A stretch of DNA of 61,530 nt. It comes from Polyangiaceae bacterium. GTDB taxonomy: Bacteria; Myxococcota_A; Polyangia; Polyangiales; Polyangiaceae. The notes below the pieces were generated by a model. It made no database searches. It had not been told where the DNA came from and saw only the letters and a list, made by a program, of their open reading frames with translations. Positions within the stretch are counted from its first letter, which is position 1. Each line of letters starts with the position of its first letter. A program made the translations under genes and the position numbers. The stretch covers positions 1 to 61,530 of the forward strand of contig JALHPN010000025.1 in NCBI GenBank assembly GCA_022842465.1, in the 5' to 3' direction. Shown here piece by piece: positions 17,268 through 25,285 of the stretch.

Positions 17268-19115
17268 CTAAGCAGCGCACTCGCCTTCGGTCGCGTCGGG
17301 CGCATAGGCCGCCGTCTCGCCGAGGTCCACGAAGTCCTCCGGACGCGCCCTCGCCTCGTCGAGCGGCTCGAGGTGCGCGAGCGCGGCCTTCACCTCGCCG
17401 AGCGGCGCGCGCGCGAGATACGCCGTGATGCTCTCCCCGTCCGTCCGCCGCTGCGCGTAGAGCGCGATCAGCGCCGGGAAGACCTCCGCGACGCGACGAG
17501 CAGGCACCTTCGCGGCGACACGGCCGAACGTCGCCACGTCGCCGCTCGGATCTCCGCCGACCAGCACGAAGTACTGCGGAACCGGGCGACCGCCGACCTT
17601 CCGCATGCCGCCCTGGAGCCCGACCCCTGCGACGTGATGGAGCCCGCAGCCGTTCGGGCATCCGCTCACCTTCACGACGAGGCCGTCCGCGCGATCGACC
17701 AGCGAACGGTCCGTGCGGAACTGCGTCGAGAGGAGGTCGGCCGCGCCGCGCGACTGCGTCACGGCCAGCTTGCACGTCTCTGCCCCCGGGCAGCTCGAGA
17801 CGTCGGCGAGCGACTCGGGGTCCGGCTCCGCGAGACCCACGGCGCGGAGATGGTCGTGGAGGAGAGCCACGTCTTCGTTCCTCACCCAACGCAGGATGAC
17901 GTTCTGACCGTGCGTCGTGCGCACCGCGCCGTCGGCGTAGGCGCGCGCGAGCTCGGCGAGGACGCGCAAGCGACCGCTCGTCACGTCACCGAGCGGCAAG
18001 GTCACCGTCACGAGCGAGAAGCCCTCCTGCCGCTGAGGCCGGACGTTCGACCTGCGGAAGCGGGCGCCGTCGTCGTCGCCGAGGACGGGCAGGGAGCGCG
18101 GCCGGAGCCCGGGGCCTCGCGGTACGTCCGCCTCGACGAGGGCTTCGATGCGCGCGCGGAGCGCGGCCGGCGAGGGACGAGCGAGGCCGACCGGCGCATG
18201 CTCCGCCTCGGGCGGCGACTCGGGATCGAACGGGAGCGGCGGGATCCCCGTGCTCCGGATCGCGGTGAGCTCTTCGTGGACGAGCCGGCGGAACGGCTCC
18301 CACCCGAGCTGCTTCACGAGGAACTTGAGGCGGTTCTTGTGACGATGAACGCGGTCGCCCTTCGCGTCGAACACGCGCAGCACGGCCTCGGCCGCGCCGA
18401 AGATCTCACCCGCCGGGAGAAAGTCGAAGAGCTCCTCGCCGCTCCGGCAGAGGATCGCCGTCCCTCCCGCCACGGTGAGCCGGAAGCCGCGCTCGACGCG
18501 ACCGTCCCGCACGCGCGTGCGCGCGAAGAACCCGAGGTCGTTCACGATGGCGAAGGCGTGATCACCGCCGCCGCCCGAGAACGCGACCTTGAACTTTCGC
18601 GGGAGCGTCGAGCTGAGCGGGTGACGTAGGAAGAAGCGCGTGAACGCCTCCGCGTACGGGACGGGGTCGAACACCTCGTCCGCCGCGACACCCGCCGTCG
18701 GGCTCGCCGTCACGTTCCGGACCGAGTTCCCGCACGCCTCCTTCGTCGTGAGGCCCGCGGCGGCGAGGGCGCGCATCGCTTGCTCGATCTCGGCGAGCGC
18801 GACGAAGTGGAACTGGAAGTTCTGCCGCGTCGTGATGTGCGCGAAGCCGCGTGACCACCGCTCGGCGACGTCCGCGACGACCTCGAGCTGCTCGGCCGTG
18901 AGGATGCCCTGCGGGACCTTCACCCGCAGCATCGAGGCGCCGCCCTCGGTCTGCTTCTGCGCGTAGGTGCCGTTGAGGAGGCGGAACGCGCGCCACGCGT
19001 CCGCGTCGATCTCACCACGCTCGAACTTCGCGAGGGTGTCGACGAAGAGATCGACGTCACGCGCTTCGGCGAAGTCGAACCGCGCGCGACCGAGAGACAA
19101 GGTGTCATGTGCCAA
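17268..19115 (-). CDS. Sirohaem-dependent sulfite reductase (NirA/SirA type)
   Basis: A 615-residue sirohaem and [4Fe-4S] reductase of the nitrite/sulfite reductase family. It shows the duplicated ferredoxin-like half-domains and, near the C-terminus, the two cysteine pairs that hold the cluster and sirohaem: SCPGAETCKLA and VSGCPNGCGLHH. The family covers ferredoxin-dependent sulfite and nitrite reductases. Sulfite is favoured here because the operon contains APS reductase and sirohaem genes and diverges from CysDN, with no nitrate genes nearby. The start is a TTG (LAHDTLSLGR) that overlaps the methyltransferase stop by 11 nt; no in-frame ATG keeps the family N-terminus. It catalyses sulfite to sulfide for cysteine synthesis. 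Confidence 0.9.
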   Translation of the reverse strand: MAHDTLSLGRARFDFAEARDVDLFVDTLAKFERGEIDADAWRAFRLLNGTYAQKQTEGGASMLRVKVPQGILTAEQLEVVADVAERWSRGFAHITTRQNFQFHFVALAEIEQAMRALAAAGLTTKEACGNSVRNVTASPTAGVAADEVFDPVPYAEAFTRFFLRHPLSSTLPRKFKVAFSGGGGDHAFAIVNDLGFFARTRVRDGRVERGFRLTVAGGTAILCRSGEELFDFLPAGEIFGAAEAVLRVFDAKGDRVHRHKNRLKFLVKQLGWEPFRRLVHEELTAIRSTGIPPLPFDPESPPEAEHAPVGLARPSPAALRARIEALVEADVPRGPGLRPRSLPVLGDDDGARFRRSNVRPQRQEGFSLVTVTLPLGDVTSGRLRVLAELARAYADGAVRTTHGQNVILRWVRNEDVALLHDHLRAVGLAEPDPESLADVSSCPGAETCKLAVTQSRGAADLLSTQFRTDRSLVDRADGLVVKVSGCPNGCGLHHVAGVGLQGGMRKVGGRPVPQYFVLVGGDPSGDVATFGRVAAKVPARRVAEVFPALIALYAQRRTDGESITAYLARAPLGEVKAALAHLEPLDEARARPEDFVDLGETAAYAPDATEGECAA

Positions 19116-19887
19116 GGCAGTCCTCCATACGTTCGTCCTGGATGGCGCGCGCGTCGCCGATCGCGCTCGCCATGCGCGCGCCGACGAGCACGACGTCCCC
19201 CACCACGACGAGGCCGGGCTCGTCCCCCGGGGGCAGCACAACGTCGGGGAGCTCGCCGAGCGTCCCCGACCACGACCACTCTCTGCCCGTGTGCGCGCCG
19301 ACGACGATCGCCGCCGGCGTCTTGCGGTCGAAGGCTCCCGCGAGCAGCGCATCACGCACCGCCGCACGGGCGGAGAGCGCCATGAGCACGACGACGGTGA
19401 CACCGCGGCCTGGGAGCGACGCGGCGAGCTTCGCGAAGGGCTCCGCGGGCACCGCCGAGGCGACGACGAACGCGGACGCGACCTTCCTGTGCGTCACCGG
19501 GATGCCCGCCGCGAGCGGGCCGGCGAGCGCGCTCGACAGGCCGGGCACCACCTCGACCGGCACGCCCGCCTCGCCGAGCGCGAGCACTTCTTCTCCGCCG
19601 CGACCGAGCACGAACGGGTCGCCCGCCTTGAGACGCACGACGCGACGGCCGGCGCGAGCGGCACGGATCATGAGCACGTGGATCGTCTCCTGCGCGACGC
19701 TGTGAGCCCCTCTGCGCTTGCCGACGGAGAACTTCGCCGCGCGGGGCGCGAGCTCGAGGACCTCGGGCTCGACGAGCGCGTCGTAGAGGACGAGATCGGC
19801 CTCCGCGAGCGCTCGCGCGGCTCGGACCGTGAGGAGATCGGGGCTCCCTGGGCCTGCGCCCACCAGCGTGACCTTGCCTTTCGTCAT
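19105..19887 (-). CDS. cobA: Uroporphyrinogen-III C-methyltransferase (SUMT)
   Basis: A 260-residue S-adenosylmethionine methyltransferase converting uroporphyrinogen III to precorrin-2, the first step to sirohaem. Motifs: VTLVGAGPGSPDLLTVRAAR at the N-terminus, LVLYDALV, VVRLKAGDPFVLGRGGEE (the SAM-binding GDPF loop) and EVVPGLSSALAGPLAAGIPV. Length matches stand-alone SUMT enzymes. The ATG overlaps the upstream stop by 4 nt (ATGA). Placed between the precorrin-2 dehydrogenase and the sulfite reductase, it supplies the cofactor of the latter. Confidence 0.95.
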   Translation of the reverse strand: MTKGKVTLVGAGPGSPDLLTVRAARALAEADLVLYDALVEPEVLELAPRAAKFSVGKRRGAHSVAQETIHVLMIRAARAGRRVVRLKAGDPFVLGRGGEEVLALGEAGVPVEVVPGLSSALAGPLAAGIPVTHRKVASAFVVASAVPAEPFAKLAASLPGRGVTVVVLMALSARAAVRDALLAGAFDRKTPAAIVVGAHTGREWSWSGTLGELPDVVLPPGDEPGLVVVGDVVLVGARMASAIGDARAIQDERMEDCLGT

Positions 19888-20459
19888 GACGGTTCTCCGC
19901 GGTTCTCTTGACGAGCGAGGAGGGCATCGAGGAGGAGGCGGCGACGGCGGGCGATCGGGACGCCCGACCCCTTCCAGTCGGCGCGCGCGCGCTCTGCGAC
20001 CTCGCGCCACTCATCGAGATCGTCGGGCAGGACGGCCTCGATCCCGCGACGGAGCAGCGCGACGAGCGCGGGCGCGGCGCCGGACGAGGAGAGCGCGACG
20101 GTGATCCCGCCGCGGACGAGCCTGGCCGCGCCGTACGCCGAGCAGCTCTCGACGTCGTCGACCGCGACGATGAACACGGCTCGCGCATCCGCCGCCGCCT
20201 TCACGGCACGATTCACCTCGGGAGGAGCCGCTGCGACGACGAGGAACGCGCCGTCGACGTGCTCGGGCGCGAACGTCGTCCGCGTGACCGTCGTCGCGAG
20301 GGCGGACAGAGCCGGCGTCGTCTCCGGTGACACCACGTGCACCTCGGCCCCGTGCGCGGCGAGCTCCTCGGCCTTCGACGTCGCAACGGGCCCGCCGCCG
20401 ACGACGAGGACACGTCGCCCCTCGAGCTTCAAGAAGAGAGGGTAGAGCGGCGCGCTCAC
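19884..20459 (-). CDS. Precorrin-2 dehydrogenase / sirohydrochlorin ferrochelatase (CysG N-terminal type)
   Basis: A 191-residue protein equivalent to the N-terminal half of CysG or to Met8. The NAD-binding motif is in LEGRRVLVVGGGPVATSKAE. The conserved VFIVAVDDVESCSAYGAARL and the strand GITVALSSSGAAPALVALLR, typical of this family, follow. It oxidises precorrin-2 and inserts iron to give sirohaem. The fused methyltransferase of enterobacterial CysG is here a separate downstream gene. The GTG start overlaps the cysH stop by 4 nt. Length is close to stand-alone members, which run about 200 residues. Confidence 0.92.
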   Translation of the reverse strand: MSAPLYPLFLKLEGRRVLVVGGGPVATSKAEELAAHGAEVHVVSPETTPALSALATTVTRTTFAPEHVDGAFLVVAAAPPEVNRAVKAAADARAVFIVAVDDVESCSAYGAARLVRGGITVALSSSGAAPALVALLRRGIEAVLPDDLDEWREVAERARADWKGSGVPIARRRRLLLDALLARQENRGEPS

Positions 20460-21211
20460 GAGACCACCCTCCCGATCCCGCGAGGATGGAGACCGCACTC
20501 CTTGTGCTCGGGGCTCTCCCACCACCAGCGGCCGGCGCGCGCGTCCTCGCCCGGCTGAACGGCGCGCGTGCACGGCGCGCAGCCGATGCTGGGATATCCC
20601 GCGGCGTGGAGCGCGTGGAGCGGGACGTCGCTCTCGGCCGCGAAGCGGAAGACGTCCGCGGTCGTCCACGAGGCGAGCGGGTTCACCTTCACGAGGCCGC
20701 CGTTGGCCTCGTCGATCTCGACCGTGGCCACGTCGGCGCGTGTCGGAGACTGCTCGCGACGAAGGCCCGTCACCCAGGCCGGAGCCCCCGCGAGGGCGCG
20801 CGCGAGAGGCCCCAGCTTGCGCGCGCCGCAACAGGCCTTTCGCTCCTCGACGGAGCGACGAAAGCCATTCACGCCGCTCTTCCGGACGAGCGACTCGACC
20901 GCGAGCGGGTCCGGGAAGAAGACCTCGATCGGGAGCCCGTAGCGCTCCTCTGCACGCGCGGCGTGGTCATACGTCTCCTGGTGGAGGCGGCCCGTGTCGA
21001 GGAGGAAGACGCGCGGCGCGACGCCGAGCGTCCGGGACGCTCGAGCCACGAGGTGGAGGACGACCATGTCCTCTGCACCGAGGCTCGTCGCCACCCGGAG
21101 ATCGGGGCCGAACGTGCGCAGCGTCTCCTCGACGAGCGCCGCCGGCTCGAGGGCGCGACCGCGGGCGAGGAAGGTCGACGGAGAATTCGTCATCGTGACA
21201 CTATTCATCAT
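20456..21211 (-). CDS. cysH: Adenylyl-sulfate (APS) reductase with [4Fe-4S] motif
   Basis: A 251-residue CysH-family reductase, first gene of the leftward sulfur operon. Cluster ligands are present as the CC pair at 127-128 (KACCGARK) and C211/C214 (IGCAPCTR); the C-terminal catalytic cysteine lies in KECGLHP (C239). This CC...CxxC pattern marks enzymes that use APS rather than PAPS, which agrees with the lack of an APS kinase gene in the island. It produces sulfite and AMP with thioredoxin. Start: ATG at 21211, with AAGGA about 12 nt upstream; ATG at 21208 and 21193 are alternatives. The first codon lies inside the dyad at 21209-21232, so regulator binding would bear directly on this gene. 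Confidence 0.93.
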   Translation of the reverse strand: MMNSVTMTNSPSTFLARGRALEPAALVEETLRTFGPDLRVATSLGAEDMVVLHLVARASRTLGVAPRVFLLDTGRLHQETYDHAARAEERYGLPIEVFFPDPLAVESLVRKSGVNGFRRSVEERKACCGARKLGPLARALAGAPAWVTGLRREQSPTRADVATVEIDEANGGLVKVNPLASWTTADVFRFAAESDVPLHALHAAGYPSIGCAPCTRAVQPGEDARAGRWWWESPEHKECGLHPRGIGRVVS

Positions 21212-21232
21212 AACAGACGTATGTCCTTTATG
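21209..21232. promoter_or_regulatory. 24-bp dyad in the cysH-cysD divergent region, Rrf2/IscR-like
   Basis: Between the divergent sulfur operons lies an imperfect palindrome with arms CATAACAGAC and GTCCTTTATG around GTAT. Its core reads ATA-N3-GAC-N4-GTC-N3-TAT, and 16 of the 20 arm bases are symmetric. The half-site ATA-N3-GAC is that of IscR type 1 sites, here with a 4-bp rather than 7-bp centre. It covers the likely cysH start and lies 22 bp before cysD, so one bound protein could control both operons. Regulator identity is inferred; no regulator gene is present in the island. Confidence 0.6.
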
Positions 21233-21253
21233 CTAGATGAAGTTACAGAGAGG

Positions 21254-22165
21254 ATGACCGTGAGCACCAGAAGTCGCCACCTCGCTGCGCTGGAGAGCGA
21301 ATCCGTCTTCGTTCTACGAGAGTCCGTCGCCACGCGTGAGCGCCCCGCTCTCCTCTTCTCCGGCGGGAAGGACTCGATCGTCCTCCTCCACCTCGCGCGG
21401 AAGGCGTTCTGGCCGGCGAAGGTCCCCTTCCCGCTCGTCCACGTCGACACGGGCCACAACTTCCCGGAGGTGATCGCCTTCCGCGACGCGCTCGTGCGCG
21501 AGACGGGCGTCCCGCTCGTGGTCGCGAGCGTCGAGGACAGCATCCGGCAGGGACATGCCGCCGAGGAAACCGGGCCGCGCGCTTCGCGCAACCGCCTCCA
21601 GAGCGTGACCCTGCTCGACGTGATCGCCGAGCATCGCTTCGAGGTCGCGTTCGGCGGAGCACGGAGGGACGAGGATCGCGCCCGCGCCAAGGAGCGCGTC
21701 GTCAGCCTCCGCGACGAGCTCGGCCAGTGGAAGCCGCACGATCAGCGCCCCGAGCTCTGGAGCCTCTTCAACACGCGGATCCGCCAGGGCGAGCACCTGC
21801 GCGTCTTCCCGCTCTCCAACTGGACCGAGCTCGACGTCTGGCAGTACATCCGCCAGGAGCGCCTCGACGTTCCGGCGATCTACTTCGCGCACGAGCGCGA
21901 GGTGTTCCCGCGCGACGGGATGCTCTACGCGCTCTCGCCGCACGTGACGCTCTCGCCGCGCGAGGTGCCCCAGACGCTCACGGTCAGGTTTCGGACCGTG
22001 GGCGATCTCACGTGCACCGGCGCGGTGCGGTCGTCCGCACGGAGCGTCGACGAGATCATCGAGGAGACCGCCATCGCGACGCTGAGCGAGCGCGGCGCCA
22101 CGCGCGCCGACGACAAGACGGGCGACGCCGCGATGGAGGACCGGAAGCGAGAGGGGTACTTCTGA
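21254..22165 (+). CDS. cysD: Sulfate adenylyltransferase subunit 2
   Basis: A 303-residue small subunit of ATP sulfurylase, which adenylates sulfate to APS together with the CysN GTPase. The PP-loop ALLFSGGKDSIVLLHLARKA binds ATP. VHVDTGHNFPEVIAFRD, FGGARRDEDRARAKERV, FNTRIRQGEHLRVFPLSNWT and the C-terminal DRKREGYF are all family hallmarks. Start: ATG at 21254; GTG at 21260 has better spacing from the AGAGAGG ribosome site (21247-21253) and may be the true start. The stop overlaps cysN by one base (TGATG). Confidence 0.97.
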   Translation: MTVSTRSRHLAALESESVFVLRESVATRERPALLFSGGKDSIVLLHLARKAFWPAKVPFPLVHVDTGHNFPEVIAFRDALVRETGVPLVVASVEDSIRQGHAAEETGPRASRNRLQSVTLLDVIAEHRFEVAFGGARRDEDRARAKERVVSLRDELGQWKPHDQRPELWSLFNTRIRQGEHLRVFPLSNWTELDVWQYIRQERLDVPAIYFAHEREVFPRDGMLYALSPHVTLSPREVPQTLTVRFRTVGDLTCTGAVRSSARSVDEIIEETAIATLSERGATRADDKTGDAAMEDRKREGYF

Positions 22166-23469
22166 TGACGGACGATCACGACACGACCGCTCTCGGCGCG
22201 CCCGACGTCCCGCCGCTCCGGGTCGCGACGGCCGGCAGCGTCGACGACGGGAAGAGCACGCTGCTCGGCCGGATCCTCTTCGACTCGAAGGCGCTGATGT
22301 CCGATCAGCTCGCCCACGTCGAGGAGGCGAGCCGGCGGCGTGGGCACGCGCGCACCGACCTCGCCCTCCTCACCGACGGGCTCCGCTCGGAGCGGGAGCA
22401 GGGCATCACGATCGACGTCGCCTGGCGCTACTTCGCGACCCCGCGGCGGCGCTTCGTCCTCGCGGACGCCCCGGGACACGTCGAGTACACGCGCAACATG
22501 GTCACGGCCGCCTCCCAGGCGGACGTCGCGCTCGTCCTCGTCGACGCACGCGCGGGCCTCCTCGAGCAGACGCGCCGCCACCTGTTCATCGCCCGGCTCC
22601 TCGCGGTGCCTGCCCTCGCCGTCGTCGTGAACAAGATGGACCTCGTCGGCTGGGAGCACGCCGTCTTCGCGCGCCTCCGCGACGATGTGACGACCTACCT
22701 CGCGAGACTGCCCGTCCCGGGCTCGCCCCCGCACGTCTCGTTCTTCCCAGTCTCCGCGCTGCACGGCGACAACGTCGCTACGCCCTCGACGTCGATGCCC
22801 TGGTTCGACGGTCCGACGCTCGTCCATCACCTCGAGGCGCTCACGACGGAGGGCGAGGACGACGGCGCGCCCTCGCGCTTTCCCGTGCAGTGGATCGTCC
22901 GGCCGAACGACGACGCGCGCCCCGACTATCGCGGCCTCGCAGGGCGAGTGTCCTCTGGCGTCCTCCAGCGTGGGGACGAGGTCCGGGTCTTCCCCGGCAC
23001 GACGCGCTCGCGCGTTCGCGCGATCGAGACCATGGACGGCGAGCTCGATCGCGCCGCCGCTGGGCTCTCGTGTGTCGTGCACCTGGAGGACGACGTCGCG
23101 GTGAGCCGCGGCGACATCCTCGTGCCGAGCCGTTCGAGGGAGCCCGCCGTCGTCACCGAGCTCGTCGCCGATCTCGCGTGGGTCCACCGGTCTCCCTCGC
23201 GCCCGGGCGAGACCTACCTCGTGAAGCACGGGACACGTGAGGTGCGCGCCCGCATCGAGGAGATCCTCGCCCACCTCGACGTCGAAGGCGGAGCGGCGTT
23301 GCCGGGAGACGCGCCGATCGCGCTGAACGGGCTCGCGCGCGTGAAGCTCCGGCTCTTCGAGGCGCTCCCCGTCGATCCCTACGCCGAGCTCCGCGCCACG
23401 GGGAGCTTCCTCCTCGTCGATCCCCAGACCGGCGCGACGCGCGCGGCGGGCATGGCGAGGTCCTCGTGA
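22165..23469 (+). CDS. cysN: Sulfate adenylyltransferase subunit 1 (GTPase)
   Basis: A 434-residue EF-Tu-like GTPase that drives APS synthesis by CysD. GTP-binding motifs: VATAGSVDDGKSTLLGRILF (G1), GITIDVAWRYF (G2 region), LADAPGHVEYTRNM (G3), VVVNKMDLV (G4). Beta-barrel domains II and III follow. The protein ends soon after FLLVDPQTGATRAAGM, so it carries no fused APS kinase (CysC), unlike the CysNC form; this matches the APS-type CysH. The ATG overlaps the cysD stop. The stop overlaps the transporter gene by 4 nt, joining activation and uptake in one transcript. Confidence 0.97.
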   Translation: MTDDHDTTALGAPDVPPLRVATAGSVDDGKSTLLGRILFDSKALMSDQLAHVEEASRRRGHARTDLALLTDGLRSEREQGITIDVAWRYFATPRRRFVLADAPGHVEYTRNMVTAASQADVALVLVDARAGLLEQTRRHLFIARLLAVPALAVVVNKMDLVGWEHAVFARLRDDVTTYLARLPVPGSPPHVSFFPVSALHGDNVATPSTSMPWFDGPTLVHHLEALTTEGEDDGAPSRFPVQWIVRPNDDARPDYRGLAGRVSSGVLQRGDEVRVFPGTTRSRVRAIETMDGELDRAAAGLSCVVHLEDDVAVSRGDILVPSRSREPAVVTELVADLAWVHRSPSRPGETYLVKHGTREVRARIEEILAHLDVEGGAALPGDAPIALNGLARVKLRLFEALPVDPYAELRATGSFLLVDPQTGATRAAGMARSS

Positions 23470-24473
23470 GGACGGCGCGCTCGTTCGCGGCGGCTCTACT
23501 CGCGGCCCTCGTGGTGCTCGTCTCGGTCTTCGGGACGGGCTGCCGGCAACGCTCCGCTGGCAAGGAGCCCGAGGTCGTCCGCATCGGGTACGTCGCACAC
23601 CTCACCCAGGCGCAGCTCCTCCTCGGTCTGAAGGAGGGCGACCTCGCGCGCGCGGTCGCCCCGTCGCGGATCGAGACGCGCTTGTTCAACGCCGGCCCTT
23701 CGCTCGTCGAGGCCCTCTTCGCCGGCGAGATCGACATCGGCTACGTCGGACCGGCGCCCGTCCTCGGCGCCCACGTCCAGAGCAAGGGAGCGGCTCTCCG
23801 CGTCATCGCCGGCGGCGCAGCGAACGGTGTGCTCGTCGTCGCGAGGCCCGACGCTGGGATCCGCACGCTGGCCGATCTCGCCGGAAAGCGCATCGCGACG
23901 CCGCAGCTCGGCAACAGCCAGGACCTCTCCGCGCGTCACTTCGCTCGCGCGTCGCTCGGCGCGACGGACCTCTCGAACATCATCCCCTACCCGACCGCGG
24001 AGCACGCCGCGCTCCTCTCCCGTGGGCGGATCGACGCCTCGTGGGTCGTCGAGCCCTGGGCCTCGCGCATGGTCGAGGAGAACGGAGCGGTCGTGATCGC
24101 GGAAGAAAAGGATCTCTGGCCGTCGAAGCGCTTCGCCCAGGCCCTCGTCATCGCCTCGACGGAGTTTCTCTCCGATCATCCAGACAAGGTCGAGCGCGTG
24201 CTCGCCGTGCACCACGCCTGGACGGAGAAGCTCCGCGCCGATCCCGGCCCCCACCTCCCGGCGCTCGGCGAAGCGCTCTTCGCCGCCACGGGGAAGCGCC
24301 TGCCGCCGAAGGTGCTCGCGCGCGCGATCGCCCACGTCGAGTTCACCGACGATCCGCTCGAGGAGTCGCTCCGCACGATGGCGGCTTGGTCTCACGACGT
24401 CGGCCTCTCGCGCGTGGCGGCGGACACGTCGTCGCTCGTCGACACCACGCTCCTCCGAAGGGTCGCCCCGTGA
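23466..24473 (+). CDS. ABC transporter substrate-binding protein, sulfonate/nitrate/taurine type
   Basis: A 335-residue periplasmic binding protein of the SsuA/TauA/NrtA family. The signal sequence MRTARSFAAALLAALVVLVS ends at a possible lipobox GTG-C, so it is probably lipid-anchored. Family features are VRIGYVAHLTQAQLLLGLKE, the GEIDIGYVGPAPVL loop, LADLAGKRIATPQLGN and SWVVEPWASRMVEE. Family members bind aliphatic sulfonates, taurine, nitrate or similar anions. Position after cysDN makes a sulfur source (sulfonate or sulfate) most likely, but the sequence does not fix the ligand. The GTG start overlaps cysN by 4 nt. Confidence 0.9.
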   Translation: MRTARSFAAALLAALVVLVSVFGTGCRQRSAGKEPEVVRIGYVAHLTQAQLLLGLKEGDLARAVAPSRIETRLFNAGPSLVEALFAGEIDIGYVGPAPVLGAHVQSKGAALRVIAGGAANGVLVVARPDAGIRTLADLAGKRIATPQLGNSQDLSARHFARASLGATDLSNIIPYPTAEHAALLSRGRIDASWVVEPWASRMVEENGAVVIAEEKDLWPSKRFAQALVIASTEFLSDHPDKVERVLAVHHAWTEKLRADPGPHLPALGEALFAATGKRLPPKVLARAIAHVEFTDDPLEESLRTMAAWSHDVGLSRVAADTSSLVDTTLLRRVAP

Positions 24474-25285
24474 ACGCGCGCGGCGAGCTCGTCTTCGACC
24501 GCGTCGGCAAACGGTTTCACCCGACCGGGGCGCCCGTCCTCCGCGCGCTGTCTCTGCGATGCCGTCCGGGAGAGGTCGTCGTCGTCCTCGGACCGAGCGG
24601 CTGCGGGAAGAGCACGCTCCTCGGCCTCGCCGCCGGCACGATGGCGCCCGACGAGGGCTCGGTCTCCCTCGACGGCGTGCCGGTGCGCGCGCCGGGGCCC
24701 GAACGCGCCGTGGTGTTCCAGGACCACGGGCTCTTCCCCTGGTCCACGGCCCACGAGAACGTGGCGATCGGGCTCCGCTTCGCCGGCGTCGGGAAGGCCG
24801 AGAGGGACGCGCGCGCAGAGGCCGCGCTCGAGACCGTCCAGCTCGGCGACGCCGGCTCGAAGCTCGTCCACGAGCTCTCGGGCGGCATGCGCCAGCGGGT
24901 CGCCATCGCGCGCGCCCTCGTCCTCGAGGCGCCGGTCCTCCTGCTCGACGAGGCATTCTCGGCCCTCGACGCGCGGACGCGCAGAGACCTCCACGACCAC
25001 CTCGAGCAGGCCTGGACGAGGAGGAGCCAGACCGTCCTGCTCGTCACCCACTCGCTCGAGGAGGCCGTCCGCCTCGGTCATCGCCTGATTGTCCTCGAGA
25101 GAAACGCCCCCGGCATCCGGAAGGAGATCATCCTTGAGCGCCACGCCCCTCACTTCGACCGTCACGACATCGGTCGCGTCCGAGCCGAGCTCGAAGCCGC
25201 GACGCGAGACCAAGACGACCCGGACGACGCGGGCGCTGCTCGTCTGGATCAGCCTCCTCCTCGCGTGGGAGCTCGCGTTCCGTAG
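24470..25285 (+). CDS. ABC transporter ATP-binding protein, sulfonate/taurine type
   Basis: A 271-residue ABC ATPase of the SsuB/TauB group. Walker A is VVVLGPSGCGKSTLLGLAAG, the Q-loop VVFQDHGLFPWSTAHENVAI, the signature LSGGMRQRVAIARAL, Walker B VLLLDEAFSALDA and the H-switch VTHSLEEAV. The core ends near residue 220. A polar tail (HDIGRVRAELEAATRDQD, then Pro/Arg-rich) is encoded by DNA that also codes, in another frame, for the first 50 residues of the permease. This 152-nt overlap is unusually long; the tail may be dispensable. The GTG start overlaps the binding-protein stop by 4 nt. Confidence 0.93.
   Translation: MNARGELVFDRVGKRFHPTGAPVLRALSLRCRPGEVVVVLGPSGCGKSTLLGLAAGTMAPDEGSVSLDGVPVRAPGPERAVVFQDHGLFPWSTAHENVAIGLRFAGVGKAERDARAEAALETVQLGDAGSKLVHELSGGMRQRVAIARALVLEAPVLLLDEAFSALDARTRRDLHDHLEQAWTRRSQTVLLVTHSLEEAVRLGHRLIVLERNAPGIRKEIILERHAPHFDRHDIGRVRAELEAATRDQDDPDDAGAARLDQPPPRVGARVP

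Noticed and set aside
17268..19115. Nitrite reductase as the identity of the sirohaem enzyme
   Set aside because: The family cannot be split by motif alone, but every neighbour belongs to sulfate assimilation and no nitrate or nitrite gene is nearby.
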